DNA of 64,000 nucleotides from Streptomyces sp. NBC_01016 (GCF_026341035.1 NZ_JAPEOQ010000001.1:3534001-3598000); one strand, 5' to 3'. Positions 33,305 to 42,296 are shown, numbered from the stretch's first letter. Numbers and translations: made by a program. Notes: generated by a model not told the origin, from the letters alone.

Positions 33305-34048
33305 ATGGCCGTCGATCCGTTGATCGAGCTGCGAGACGTGAACAAGTACTACGGGGAGCTGCATGTCCTCCAGGACATCGACCTCACCGTCGGCAAGGGG
33401 GAGGTGGTGGTGGTCATCGGCCCTTCGGGGTCGGGCAAGTCGACGCTCTGCCGGACGATCAACCGTCTGGAGACCATCGAGTCCGGAGAGATCCGACTCG
33501 ACGGACAGCCGCTCCCCGAGGAGGGGAAGGCGCTCGCACAACTGCGGGCCGAAGTGGGCATGGTCTTCCAGTCGTTCAACCTCTTCGCGCACAAGACGGT
33601 CCTCCAGAACGTCTCGCTGGCCCAGCTGAAGGTCAGGAAGCGCAAGAAGGACGAGGCCGACAAGCGCTCCCGCGAACTCCTCGACCGGGTCGGACTCGCC
33701 GCCCACGCCGACAAGTTCCCCGCGCAGATGTCCGGCGGACAGCAGCAGCGCGTGGCCATCGCCCGCGCACTCGCCATGGACCCCAAGGCCCTCCTCTTCG
33801 ACGAGCCGACCTCGGCACTCGACCCGGAGATGATCAACGAGGTGCTCGAGGTCATGCAGCAACTCGCGCACGAGGGCATGACGATGGTCGTCGTCACCCA
33901 CGAGATGGGCTTCGCGCGCACCGCAGCCGACCGCGTCGTCTTCATGGCGGACGGGAAGATCGTGGAGGACCGCAACCCCGAGGAGTTCTTCACCCATCCG
34001 GAGAGCGAGCGCGCCCGTGACTTCCTCTCCAAGATCCTGAAGCACTGA
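33305..34048 (+). CDS. gluA: Glutamate ABC transporter ATP-binding protein
   Basis: A 247-residue ATPase for polar amino-acid uptake. Walker A is GPSGSGKST (residue ~39), Q-loop [10 protein letters not shown], signature [15 protein letters not shown], Walker [13 protein letters not shown] and switch His VTHEMGFA. It is first of four genes in the order ATPase, binding protein, permease, permease, the same as Corynebacterium gluABCD. Start and order make the assignment firm, though related systems also take up glutamine or aspartate. The upstream 142 bp (33163-33304) is comparatively AT-rich and should hold the promoter. Confidence 0.93.
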   Translation: MAVDPLIELRDVNKYYGELHVLQDIDLTVGKGEVVVVIGPSGSGKSTLCRTINRLETIESGEIRLDGQPLPEEGKALAQLRAEVGMVFQSFNLFAHKTVLQNVSLAQLKVRKRKKDEADKRSRELLDRVGLAAHADKFPAQMSGGQQQRVAIARALAMDPKALLFDEPTSALDPEMINEVLEVMQQLAHEGMTMVVVTHEMGFARTAADRVVFMADGKIVEDRNPEEFFTHPESERARDFLSKILKH

Positions 34049-34068
34049 CCGGGGGAGCGCACCAGCAC

Positions 34069-34980
34069 ATGATCGCCAAGTCGCTACGGCTGCTCGCCGC
34101 CATGGCGGCGGTGGCCCTCGCCGCCACCGCCTGCGGCAAGGAGGGCGCCCCGCCGGTCAAGGGACCGTCGGCCGCGGAGCTCCCCAAGTACCAGATCGCG
34201 CAAGGGTTCTCGCTGCCCGACTCCCCGACGTGGAAGAAGGCGGAGAAGCGCGGCCACTTCATCGTCGGGGCCAAGGAGGACCAGCCCTACCTCGGTGAGA
34301 AGAACCCCGCGAACGGCACGTACACGGGCTTCGACATCGAGATCGCCAAGATGGTCTCGGCCTCCCTCGGCCTCGACCCGAAGAAGATCCGCTTCAAGAC
34401 CATCGCGTCGGCGAACCGCGAGACGGCCCTGCAGAACGGGCAGATCGACTACTACGTCGGCACGTACACCATCAACGATCTCCGCAAGAAGATCGTCGGC
34501 TTCGCGGGCCCGTACTACATGGCGGGACAGTCGCTGCTCGTGCGCACCGACGAGAAGGACATCAAGGGTCCGGGCGACCTCGCGGGCAAGCGCGTCTGCT
34601 CGGCAGCCGGTTCCACGCCGTATCAGCGCATCAAGGCCGACTACCCGAAGGCCGAGCTCGTCGCGTACGACACGTACTCGATCTGCGTCGACAACCTGCT
34701 GACCTACCAGGTCGACGCGGTCACCACCGACGACGCGATCCTGCTCGGCTACGCGGCCAAGGTGCCGGAGGAGATGAAGCTCGTCGGCAAGCCGTTCTCC
34801 GAGGAGCCGTACGGCATCGGGGTCCCGAAGAAGGACAACGCGCTGCGGTTCGCCATCGACGACGCCATCGAGGCCCGCCAGAAGAACGGCGACTGGAAGA
34901 AGGCGTACGAGGCGACGCTCGGCCTGTCCGGTGAGCCGGCCCCGAAACCGCCCGCCATCGACCGCTACCCGGCGAACTGA
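34069..34980 (+). CDS. gluB: Glutamate-binding lipoprotein
   Basis: A 303-residue solute-binding protein (SBP_bac_3). The lipoprotein signal ends at ATAC (Cys ~22). The ligand domain begins IVGAKEDQPYLGEKNPANGTYTGFDIEIAKM, continues IRFKTIASANRETALQNGQIDYYVGTYTIND, and has the hinge region LAGKRVCSAAGSTPYQRI and AVTTDDAILLGYA. The Arg in ANRETAL and the Asp of TTDDAIL are the usual contacts for the amino-acid head group. It lies 20 bp after gluA with GGGGGAG before the start. Confidence 0.93.
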   Translation: MIAKSLRLLAAMAAVALAATACGKEGAPPVKGPSAAELPKYQIAQGFSLPDSPTWKKAEKRGHFIVGAKEDQPYLGEKNPANGTYTGFDIEIAKMVSASLGLDPKKIRFKTIASANRETALQNGQIDYYVGTYTINDLRKKIVGFAGPYYMAGQSLLVRTDEKDIKGPGDLAGKRVCSAAGSTPYQRIKADYPKAELVAYDTYSICVDNLLTYQVDAVTTDDAILLGYAAKVPEEMKLVGKPFSEEPYGIGVPKKDNALRFAIDDAIEARQKNGDWKKAYEATLGLSGEPAPKPPAIDRYPAN

Positions 34981-34991
34981 GGAGGCGTCCC

Positions 34992-35636
34992 ATGAATGTC
35001 CTGACCGACAACTTTTCGCTGTACTGGAAGGGCTTCCTCGGCACCGTCGAACTCACCGTCTTCGCGTCGGTCCTGGCCCTGGTGCTCGGATTCCTCATGG
35101 CCTCGTTCCGGGTCGCGCCCGTCGGATCCTTCCGGGCCTTCGGCACCGCGTGGGTCACCGTGCTGCGCAACACCCCGCTGACGCTGCTGTTCTTCGCGGT
35201 GCTGCTCGGCCTGCCGCGCTTCGGTCTGGTCCTGCCGTTCACGGTCTTCGCGATCCTCGCGCTCGGCTGCTACACCTCGGCGTTCATCTGCGAGGCGGTG
35301 CGCTCCGGCATCAACACGGTGCCCAAGGGGCAGGGCGAGGCGGCCCGCAGCCTCGGCATGACGTTCGGCCAGACCCTGACCCATGTGATCCTGCCGCAGG
35401 CCTTCCGGTCCGTGATCCCGCCGATCGGCTCCACGCTCATCGCGCTCGCCAAGAACTCCGCGATCGCGGGCGCCTTCAGCGTCGTCGAGCTGCTCGGCAC
35501 CTACAAGACGCTCAGCGAGCTCGGCTACAACATCATCTGGACCTTCGTCTGGATCGCGATCGGATACCTGATCATCACGCTCGCCATCAGCGCCCTGTTC
35601 AACTTCCTCGAGAAGCGCTGGGGGTTCGCCCGATGA
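34992..35636 (+). CDS. gluC: Glutamate ABC transporter permease 1
   Basis: A 214-residue inner-membrane permease of the HisMQ type with five membrane helices. The first is LTVFASVLALVLGFLMASF, and the last is IIWTFVWIAIGYLIITLAIS. The ATPase-coupling EAA loop reads GQGEAARSLGMTFGQTLTHVILPQAFR. It lies 11 bp after gluB with a GGAGG site, and its stop overlaps the gluD start. Confidence 0.93.
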   Translation: MNVLTDNFSLYWKGFLGTVELTVFASVLALVLGFLMASFRVAPVGSFRAFGTAWVTVLRNTPLTLLFFAVLLGLPRFGLVLPFTVFAILALGCYTSAFICEAVRSGINTVPKGQGEAARSLGMTFGQTLTHVILPQAFRSVIPPIGSTLIALAKNSAIAGAFSVVELLGTYKTLSELGYNIIWTFVWIAIGYLIITLAISALFNFLEKRWGFAR

Positions 35637-36502
35637 AGGCCCTGCGGCACGACGCCACCGCCCTCTACGACATCCCGGGCCCGAAGACCGAACGCCGGCA
35701 CAAGATGTACGGCGCCGTCTCGACGCTCATCGTGCTCGCCCTGGTCGGCTGGATCCTGTACCTGCTCTTCGACACCGACCAGTTCACGTACACGAAGTGG
35801 ATGCCCTTCGAGTACACGGGCATCCAGGAGCTGCTCCTGCGCGGGCTCGGCAACACGCTCAAGGCCTTCGCCATGGCGGCCGTCCTCTCGCTCGTGCTCG
35901 GCACGCTCCTGGCCGTGGGGCGGCTCTCCGACCACAAGCCGGTGCGCTGGATCGCGACGCTGTTCGTCGAGTTCTTCCGCGCCATGCCGGTCCTGGTGAT
36001 GATCTTCTTCATCTACGTGGCCCTGAAGATGGAGCCGCTGGCCGCGCTCGTCGCCGGCCTGACGCTCTACAACGGCTCCGTGCTCGCCGAGGTGTTCCGT
36101 TCGGGCATCAACGCGGTGGAGCGCGGGCAGCGCGAGGCGGCGTACGCGCTGGGCATGCGCAAGACGCAGGTCATGACGCATGTGCTCGTCCCTCAGGCGG
36201 TGCGGGCCATGCTGCCCGCCATCATCAGCCAGTTGGTGGTGGCCCTGAAGGACACGTCGCTCGGGTATCTCATCACCTATGAGGAGTTCCTCCACGCCGG
36301 AAAACTGATCGCTTCCAACCTCGACTACGATTTGCCCTTCATCCCTGTGGTGATGGTGATCTCACCTATCTACATCGGGATGTGCATGGTGTTGTCCTGG
36401 TTCGCCCAGTGGGTGGCCAAGCGCCAGCGGCGCAACCCCAAGACGGAGGCGGCTGATGTCGCCCCGGCCGAGCCAGGGACGCTGCTGCCAGGTACGCAGT
36501 AG
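35633..36502 (+). CDS. gluD: Glutamate ABC transporter permease 2
   Basis: A 289-residue permease, longer than GluC through a cytoplasmic N-terminal extension of about 25 residues and a Pro/Ala tail. An extra first helix (MYGAVSTLIVLALVGWILYLLF) precedes a periplasmic stretch. The HisMQ core carries the EAA loop GQREAAYALGMRKTQVMTHVLVPQAVR. It overlaps gluC (ATGA) and forms the heterodimer partner. The end is convergent with an unrelated gene, leaving a 203-bp gap without a supported gene. Confidence 0.93.
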   Translation: MKALRHDATALYDIPGPKTERRHKMYGAVSTLIVLALVGWILYLLFDTDQFTYTKWMPFEYTGIQELLLRGLGNTLKAFAMAAVLSLVLGTLLAVGRLSDHKPVRWIATLFVEFFRAMPVLVMIFFIYVALKMEPLAALVAGLTLYNGSVLAEVFRSGINAVERGQREAAYALGMRKTQVMTHVLVPQAVRAMLPAIISQLVVALKDTSLGYLITYEEFLHAGKLIASNLDYDLPFIPVVMVISPIYIGMCMVLSWFAQWVAKRQRRNPKTEAADVAPAEPGTLLPGTQ

Positions 36503-36705
36503 CCGAAACGAAAGCATCGGCCCGTCCCCGCCCAGCGGCAGCCGGAGATCACTGCTTCACGGAGTTCGTGTGTCCGTGTGGGAGAAGGTCAGCTGCAGCG
36601 TGCCGGTCGGGACGTGCCTGCTTGCCGAGGATGAGCGGGCCCTTGTCGCATTCGTACGCGACGGGGGTGCCGCTCTCCTTGGTTTCGGGCGCCCTTCGGT
36701 GCGGT

Positions 36706-37473
36706 CTATTTGGCGCGGTGCGCGGCGCGGCCGCCATTGGCCGGCGCGGCGGGCAGTGGGGCCTCGGCCGCCTTGGTGACGTCGTCGACCAGCTCGACGA
36801 CGTCGGGCCCGTACGCCCCGGAGTTCACGACCTTCAGCAGCAGGACGAAGGAGTTGTTGCCGTGCTTGCGGGCGAGCCGCTCGTGGTGGCGGGCGAGATA
36901 GCGCGTGGCGGCCTGGTTGGTGATCGGCAGCTGCCCGCAGAACAGGAACACCGGCCTCGCCTCGGGTGTGGCGGGACCGGCGGTCAGACGGGCCAGGAGT
37001 ACGTATTCGGTTCTGCTCGGCTCCAGGCGGTAGCGCTCGGAGCCGATCTGGAAGGCGCCGCGGTCGGGGCCCGGCTCGGGGTCGGTGTTGACCCGGACGC
37101 CGGGCAGCAGGCTGACCATGTGCGCGGCCATGCGTCTGTTGGACGCCGGACCCCCGACACAGAATTCCGTACGCTCCCCGAAGCCCTGCTGCGCGGTGTC
37201 GTGGGCGACGACCTGGGCGTGCGCGTTGCAGTCCTTGATGAGCGCGGAGAGTTCGAGAAGGGCGAAGACGTCGTGGCGCTTCACCGTCAGCTCGGGGCCG
37301 CCCGCGTCGCGGTTCACGACGAGCAGCGACTCGGAGTTGTCGGGCAGCCCGAAGAAGGCCTGCTTGCGGCGGAGCTTGCGCCGCCACAGGTAGGTACGGG
37401 CGAGCCAGCCCAGCGAGGCGCTGATGCCCGCCGCGATCAGGCCGAGGACGATGTTGCGCACGTCTTCAGTCAT
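36706..37473 (-). CDS. Membrane-anchored actinobacterial protein of unknown function
   Basis: A 255-residue protein. One N-terminal membrane helix (IVLGLIAAGISASLGWLARTYL, residues ~7-28) is followed by WRRKLRRK, which puts the rest in the cytoplasm. The soluble part has VKRHDVFALLELSALIKDCNAHAQVV, then the striking FCVGGPASNRRMAAHM (residue ~105), a glycine-rich turn that could bind a nucleotide or phosphate. YLARHHERLARKHGNNSFVLLLKV and DVVELVDDVTKA follow. The C-terminal 25 residues are Ala/Arg-rich. It is divergent from ggt. I do not recognise the family, but the alternating strands and helices suggest a Rossmann-like fold. Confidence 0.75.
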   Translation of the reverse strand: MTEDVRNIVLGLIAAGISASLGWLARTYLWRRKLRRKQAFFGLPDNSESLLVVNRDAGGPELTVKRHDVFALLELSALIKDCNAHAQVVAHDTAQQGFGERTEFCVGGPASNRRMAAHMVSLLPGVRVNTDPEPGPDRGAFQIGSERYRLEPSRTEYVLLARLTAGPATPEARPVFLFCGQLPITNQAATRYLARHHERLARKHGNNSFVLLLKVVNSGAYGPDVVELVDDVTKAAEAPLPAAPANGGRAAHRAK

Positions 37474-37576
37474 GGGGGCGCACTCTAGCGGGATGTTCGA
37501 CCGGGGTTCGAGGGGGTCCTGACGGCGCGGTCCGATCAAGTTACGCTGCGCTGACGCCTGTTGACCGGAGGTACTG

Positions 37577-39397
37577 ATGAGACGTTCAGTTGTGCGGAAT
37601 CTGTCGGTCTTCGCCGCGCTGGGCAGCATGGTGGCGGTTGGTGCCGCGGCTCCGCCTTCGTCCGTTCCGGATACGCACGTGACATCGGCCACGCCCGTGA
37701 AGGAGCCGGTCGCGGTCGGCTCCGGCGGCGCGGTGGCGAGCGTCGACAAGGACGCCTCCGCGGCCGGCATCGAGGTACTCAAGCGCGGGGGCAACGCGGT
37801 GGACGCCGCGGTCGCCACCGCGGCCGCCCTCGGTGTGACCGAGCCGTACTCGTCCGGGGTCGGTGGCGGCGGCTACTTCGTCTATTACGACGCCAAGTCC
37901 CGCAAGGTCCACACGATCGACGGCCGCGAGACGGCGCCGCTGACGGCCGGCTCCGACCTCTTCCTGGAGAACGGCAAGCCGCTCGCCTTCAACGACGCGG
38001 TCACCAGCGGGCTGAGCGTCGGTACGCCGGGGACACCTGCCACGTGGCAGTCGGCGCTCGACGCGTGGGGGAGCAGGGGCCTCGGCTCGGTGCTGAAGCC
38101 GGCCACGAAGCTGGCGAGCGACGGCTTCACGGTCGACGACACGTTCCGCTCGCAGACCGCGTCCAACGAGGCCCGGTTCCGCAACTTCCCCGACACGGCG
38201 AAGCTGTTCCTGCCGGGCGGGAAGCTCCCGGCGGTCGGCTCGACGTTCAAGAACCCCGACCTGGCGCGCACGTACGAGCAGTTGGGCCGGGACGGGATCG
38301 GGGCGCTGTACCGCGGCAGCATCGCCAAGGACGTCGTGAAGACGGTCAACAAGCCGCCGGTGAACCCGGATTCGGGATACAACGCGCGCCCCGGAAAGCT
38401 GTCGGCGAAGGACCTCACGGCCTACGGCGCCAAGTTCCAGGCGCCGACCCGGACTTCGTACCGGGGCCTCGGCGTCTACTCCATGGCGCCGTCCTCGTCC
38501 GGTGGCACGAGTGTCGGTGAAGCGCTCAACATCCTTGAGAACACCGACCTGTCGAAGGCGTCGGACGTCCAGTACCTGCACCGTTTCATCGAGGCGAGCC
38601 GTGTGGCGTTCGCCGACCGGGGGCGCTGGGTGGGCGACCCGGCGTTCGAGGACGTGCCGACGAAGGGTCTGCTTTCGCAGAAGTTCGCGGACTCGCGCGA
38701 GTGCCTCATCAAGGACGACGCGGTGCTCAAGAGCCCGCTCGCTCCGGGTGACCCGCGGCACCCCGGAAAGTGCGGCGAGGCCGGGGACAAGGCGGCGCCG
38801 ACGACGTACGAGGGTGAGAACACCACGCACCTCACGGCGGCGGACAAGTGGGGCAACGTCGTCTCCTACACGCTCACCATCGAGTCGACCGGCGGCAGCG
38901 GCATCACCGTGCCGGGGCGCGGCTTCCTGCTCAACAACGAACTGACGGACTTCTCGTTCGCGCCCGCGAGCGCCGACGTCCACGACCCGAACCTGCCGGG
39001 TCCCGGGAAGCGTCCGCGCTCGTCGATCGCGCCGACGATCGTGCTCGACAAGACGGGCAAGCCGGTGGTCGCGGTCGGGTCGCCCGGTGGGGCCACCATC
39101 ATCACCACGGTGTTGCAGACGCTGACGGGGTTCCTCGACCGTGATCTGCCGCTGGTCGACGCGATTGCGGCGCCGCGGGCGAGTCAGCGGAACGCGGCGC
39201 AGACGGAGCTTGAGCCGGGGCTGTACGGGAGTGGAGTGCGGGGTGAGCTCGAGGCCATCGGGCACTCCTTCAAGGAGAACCCGGAGATCGGGGCGGCGAC
39301 CGGTGTGCAGCGGTTGCCCGGCGGTAAGTGGCTCGCCGCGGCGGAGAAGGTACGCAGGGGTGGCGGTTCGGCGATGGTGGTGACACCCACGAAGTAG
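37577..39397 (+). CDS. ggt: Gamma-glutamyltransferase (secreted)
   Basis: A 606-residue precursor that hydrolyses or transfers the gamma-glutamyl group of glutathione and related compounds outside the cytoplasm. The signal peptide is at residues 1-26. The large-subunit signature is SGVGGGGYFVYYDAKSRKVHTIDGRETAP, with the conserved Arg of DGRETAP that binds the substrate. Autocleavage should occur at the first Thr of NTTHLTAADKWGN (residue ~416), producing a small subunit that begins TTHL. The small subunit has GRGFLLNNELTDF, PRSSIAPTIV and VGSPGGATIIT. It follows gluABCD by about 1 kb, so released glutamate could be taken up by that transporter. That link is inference. Confidence 0.93.
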   Translation: MRRSVVRNLSVFAALGSMVAVGAAAPPSSVPDTHVTSATPVKEPVAVGSGGAVASVDKDASAAGIEVLKRGGNAVDAAVATAAALGVTEPYSSGVGGGGYFVYYDAKSRKVHTIDGRETAPLTAGSDLFLENGKPLAFNDAVTSGLSVGTPGTPATWQSALDAWGSRGLGSVLKPATKLASDGFTVDDTFRSQTASNEARFRNFPDTAKLFLPGGKLPAVGSTFKNPDLARTYEQLGRDGIGALYRGSIAKDVVKTVNKPPVNPDSGYNARPGKLSAKDLTAYGAKFQAPTRTSYRGLGVYSMAPSSSGGTSVGEALNILENTDLSKASDVQYLHRFIEASRVAFADRGRWVGDPAFEDVPTKGLLSQKFADSRECLIKDDAVLKSPLAPGDPRHPGKCGEAGDKAAPTTYEGENTTHLTAADKWGNVVSYTLTIESTGGSGITVPGRGFLLNNELTDFSFAPASADVHDPNLPGPGKRPRSSIAPTIVLDKTGKPVVAVGSPGGATIITTVLQTLTGFLDRDLPLVDAIAAPRASQRNAAQTELEPGLYGSGVRGELEAIGHSFKENPEIGAATGVQRLPGGKWLAAAEKVRRGGGSAMVVTPTK

Positions 39398-39442
39398 CGC
39401 ACGGGCGGCCCCCGTGGCCTGGCGGTCACCCGCCCTCACGCC

Positions 39443-39490
39443 ACGGGGCGCCGCCCCGGACCCCGCGCCTCAAACGCCGGCGGGGCTGAA
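39443..39490. repeat. Dispersed GC-rich repeat (reverse copy) between ggt and map
   Basis: In reverse it reads AGCCCCGCCGGCGTTTGAGG, CGCGGGG, TCCGGGGCGG, identical in its first 20 bases to the copy at 7520. It sits in the 223-bp convergent gap between ggt and the methionine aminopeptidase gene. The rest of the gap (39491-39620) is very GC-rich, contains a CCGCCTGGGGCGG stem near 39541, and has no supported gene. Confidence 0.7.
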
Positions 39491-39620
39491 TTTTGCTCAC
39501 CCGCCGCCGCGCTCGGCCGTCAGCCGCCTTGGGCAGTCTGCCGCCTGGGGCGGCAGGGTGGGCAAGGCGGCGCCCCGGTGCCGCGCACCCCTTGCGGTGG
39601 CTCCAGCCCCGGGGCCCGGT

Positions 39621-40388
39621 TCAGCGAGCCGTGAGGATGCGGGGGCCCGCCTCCGTGATCGCCACGGAGTGTTCCGCGTGGGCGGCGCGGGAGCCGTCGT
39701 TCGTGCGGAGGGTCCAACCGTCGGACGCCTCGTGGTAGCCGTCACCACCACCCCCGATGACCATGGGCTCGATGGCCAGCGCCATGCCGTGCCGCAGCAC
39801 CATGCCGCGCCCGGCCCGCCCCTCGTTCGGCACCCCGGGATCCTCGTGCATCCGCCGACCGATCCCGTGCCCGCCGAAGTCCTCCGGAATCCCGTATCCG
39901 GCCTCCCGGCACACCGTCCCGATCGCGTGCGCGATGTCCCCGATCCGGTTCCCGACGACCGCCGCCGCGATCCCGGCCGCGAGTGCCCGCTCGGCCGTCT
40001 CCACGAGTCGTACGTCCTCGGGCCGTGCCCTGCCCACCGTGAAGCTGATCGCGGAGTCGCCCGCCCACCCGTCCAGCTCCGCCCCGAAGTCGGCCGAGAC
40101 CAGGTCCCCGTCCCGCAACCGGTACTTGGTCGGGATGCCGTGCACGATCGCGTCGTTCACGGACACGCAGAGCACGGCGGGAAACGGTGTGGGCGCGAAG
40201 CTCGGCCGGTAGCCGAGGAAGGGGGAGCCCGCGCCCGCCTTGCGCAGCACGTCGTGTGCCACCTCGTCGAGCTCCAGCAGGCTCACGCCCACGGCAGCGT
40301 GCTCGCGTACCGCGGCGAGGGCGTCGGCCACGACCCGGCCCGCCTCCCGCATCGCGTCGATCTGTGTATCCGTCTTGAGTTCCACCAT
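39621..40388 (-). CDS. map: Methionine aminopeptidase, type I
   Basis: A 255-residue enzyme that removes the initiator Met from new proteins. The dinuclear metal ligands appear in order: Asp in VSADFGAELDG (residue ~97), Asp in GWAGDSAISF (~108), His in GHGIGRRMHEDP (~171), Glu in MALAIEPMVI (~204) and Glu in AAHAEHSVAIT (~240). The substrate-gating His is in DAIVHGIPT (~80). No N-terminal SH3/zinc extension is present. Streptomycetes usually have a main map in the ribosomal operon (not in this window), so this is probably a second copy. It is divergent from a small XRE regulator with a palindromic operator in the AT-rich gap, so it may be tightly regulated. Confidence 0.93.
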   Translation of the reverse strand: MVELKTDTQIDAMREAGRVVADALAAVREHAAVGVSLLELDEVAHDVLRKAGAGSPFLGYRPSFAPTPFPAVLCVSVNDAIVHGIPTKYRLRDGDLVSADFGAELDGWAGDSAISFTVGRARPEDVRLVETAERALAAGIAAAVVGNRIGDIAHAIGTVCREAGYGIPEDFGGHGIGRRMHEDPGVPNEGRAGRGMVLRHGMALAIEPMVIGGGGDGYHEASDGWTLRTNDGSRAAHAEHSVAITEAGPRILTAR

Positions 40389-40399
40389 GCCAATAACTA

Positions 40400-40420
40400 T
40401 ACCGGTATTTAAATCCGGTA
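40400..40420. promoter_or_regulatory. Near-perfect palindrome between map and the XRE gene
   Basis: TACCGG (40400-40405) and CCGGTA (40415-40420) flank an AT-only core TATTTAAAT, 12 bp from the map start and 31 bp from the XRE start. This is one of the most AT-rich spots in the window. A TATTTAAAT core overlapping a likely -10 suits a repressor. The adjacent XRE protein is the natural candidate. Confidence 0.65.
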
Positions 40421-40450
40421 CAAAAATGGGGTCTCGGGTAGAGTGGGGGC

Positions 40451-40702
40451 ATGGTCCGAACCCCCTTGACCCCCGAAGAGCGCGAACGTGGCGAGCACCT
40501 CGGCCGGCTGCTGCGCGAGGCGCGGCTCGGGCGCAGCATGACGGAGGTGGCCGCGGGCGCGGGCATCTCCGTCGAGACGCTGCGCAAGATCGAGACGGGT
40601 CGAGCGCCGACCCCGGCCTTCTTCACCGTCGCCGTGCTCGCCCGTGAGCTGGGCCTTTCCATGGACGAGCTGATGGCGCACTGCGCCCTGGCGCCCGCTT
40701 GA
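40451..40702 (+). CDS. Small XRE-family HTH regulator
   Basis: An 83-residue protein that is almost only a Cro/CI-type helix-turn-helix: LGRLLREARLGRSMTEVAAGAGISVETLRKIETGRAPTPAF (residues ~17-58), followed by FTVAVLARELGLSMDELMA. There is no effector domain. It is divergent from map, with a 62-bp gap that holds a palindrome. It may repress itself and map, coupling the spare aminopeptidase to an unknown cue. The start at 40451 is an ATG after the GGGGGC purine run. Confidence 0.88.
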   Translation: MVRTPLTPEERERGEHLGRLLREARLGRSMTEVAAGAGISVETLRKIETGRAPTPAFFTVAVLARELGLSMDELMAHCALAPA

Positions 40703-40808
40703 CCGGTGCCGGTGTCCGTGTCGAAAAGTGCGCGTAGCACCCCCGTAACACGGGAGGTGTTTGCTTCCGGAGCGTAAGGCTCCAGGAGTGCGACGATCGG
40801 CGGGGCGC

Positions 40809-42113
40809 GTGGCGGAAGTGGGACAACTCCCGGACCGGGTGCGGGACTTCGCGACATATCTGCAGGGCCTGAACGCCCGGCTCGACCAACGCGCCGGCTG
40901 GTGCGGCGTCTTCTGGCAGCGGGACCCCGAGGGCATGCGGGCCTGCCTCGACGGCAGTGAAGTGCCGCCGTGGGACGTGGTGGAGGCGCTCCTGAAGGAC
41001 CTCGCGTCGGCGACGGGTACCGAGCATGCCGAGCGTGAGGCGGCCCGTGCCCGCGCCCTGCATCGCGCGTCCGCGCGCGCCCACGACGCGGGGCCCGGCG
41101 CACGCGCGCTGCTCGCCGACCGGATGGACGTGATGGTGCGCGAGCGGCGGTACGCCGAGCGGCGCCTCCGTGAACTCGGTGCCCGCCTCGAATCCGCCGT
41201 CGACGAGGCGGCCGACGCCGTCCGTTTCGACCTGGCGTGGGTGCGCGACGATCACGAGCGGGCGACGGCACGGATCGCCGAACTCGGTGCGCGGCTCGCG
41301 GAGTTGGGGCCAACCCCTGCGGGTGCGGCTGCGGATGCGACTGCGGGGCCGGAAGGGTCCGTACCCGGTGCTCGCCCGGCCCCGTCGGCGCCCCGCCCGG
41401 CGCCCGCCAAGGAGCGCAAACGCCGACCCCGGGGCAGCGCGCGGTTCGCCGGTATGCCGGTGGACGAGCCCGAGACGGAGGTCGCCGCGGCCCCCGCTCC
41501 CGCCGCCACTCCCACGGGCGCCCGGTTCGCCGGCGCCGCCGCGGAGCAGGAGGAGGTGGCCCCCGCCCCGCCCCCGGCCGACGCCACCGCCCACGCCGAC
41601 GTGTCCGCGACGGTCACCCTCCTCGCCCGCCACCGCGTCGAGGGCCGCAGCGGCGAGGCGCACATGGTCCTCGTGGAAGCCGCCGCCGGGCCCGCCGCCC
41701 ATTTCCCGCTGTTCGCGGCGGAGTTGACGCGGTCCGGGCTCGGCGCCGACTGGGCCACCCTGCTGTGGGAGGCCGCGTCGCTGCCGCTGGACCGTCTCGT
41801 CGCCGCCGTCGACGCGCTGGTCGCGGCCGGCCGCACCGCCGACGGGCAGCAGCTGCTGCGCCAGGGCATGGGCAGCCCGCCCGCCGAGTTCGGCGCCGCG
41901 GTGCACCGGCTCGACGAGGAGGGCCGGCACCACGAGGTCCGCACCCTCCTCGACGCGTACGTCCGCGGCCGCACCCCCGAAGAGGCCGCCCACACCGCGC
42001 GCGGCGCCCCCGACCGGCTCGTCCCGCTGCTCCTGGACGCGGCGCGGCGGGTCTCCGAGGAGCGGTACTGGGACGTGGTGCACGCGCTGCGCGTCGCGGG
42101 CCTCGCACACTGA
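40809..42113 (+). CDS. Coiled-coil, low-complexity Streptomyces protein of unknown function
   Basis: A 434-residue protein. The N-terminal part (residues 1-~175) is helical and charged: VGQLPDRVRDFATYLQGLNARLDQRAGWCGVFWQRDPEGMRACLDG, then repeated heptad-like RERRYAERRLRELGARLESAVDEAAD. The middle (~180-290) is Ala/Pro-rich with two RFAG motifs (GSARFAGMPVDEPE and GARFAGAAAEQEE). The C-terminal ~145 residues are again helical (VTLLARHRVEGRSGEAHMVLVEAAAG, ARRVSEERYWDVVHALRVAGL). Similar streptomycete proteins are often labelled UL36-like because of low complexity, with no real relation. I chose GTG at 40809; the frame is open to 40761. No function is claimed. Confidence 0.75.
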   Translation: MAEVGQLPDRVRDFATYLQGLNARLDQRAGWCGVFWQRDPEGMRACLDGSEVPPWDVVEALLKDLASATGTEHAEREAARARALHRASARAHDAGPGARALLADRMDVMVRERRYAERRLRELGARLESAVDEAADAVRFDLAWVRDDHERATARIAELGARLAELGPTPAGAAADATAGPEGSVPGARPAPSAPRPAPAKERKRRPRGSARFAGMPVDEPETEVAAAPAPAATPTGARFAGAAAEQEEVAPAPPPADATAHADVSATVTLLARHRVEGRSGEAHMVLVEAAAGPAAHFPLFAAELTRSGLGADWATLLWEAASLPLDRLVAAVDALVAAGRTADGQQLLRQGMGSPPAEFGAAVHRLDEEGRHHEVRTLLDAYVRGRTPEEAAHTARGAPDRLVPLLLDAARRVSEERYWDVVHALRVAGLAH

Positions 42114-42215
42114 ACCGTCACCCGCACGGGTGCCGGGGGCGCCCCGATCCAGCGGGTTGCCGACGATGCCCTTGGCAAGCCCTCCGTTGAGGCTTACGTT
42201 CGTCCCTCTACCGCT

Positions 42216-42296
42216 GTTCTACGTGCGTAGAGACATACGTGGACGTGCGCGCAGAGGCGTACGCGGAGACGTATGTGCGTAGAGAAGTAGAGACGT
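42216..42296. repeat. Degenerate GTGCGTAGAGA repeats in the aminotransferase leader
   Basis: The region holds TACGTGCGTAGAGACATACG near 42220 and TATGTGCGTAGAGAAGTAGA near 42271, with GCGTACGCGGAGACGTA between them. The rate of TAC/GTAGAG steps is far above the surroundings. It ends just before the AAGGAG site of the gene at 42318. It could be a set of regulator half-sites or a slippage product. Confidence 0.5.

Noticed and set aside
36549..36737. A 62-codon minus-strand frame between gluD and the unknown membrane protein gene
   Set aside because: It overlaps the 3' end of the gene at 36706, has no ribosome-binding site and no recognisable motif, and lies in a convergent gap.
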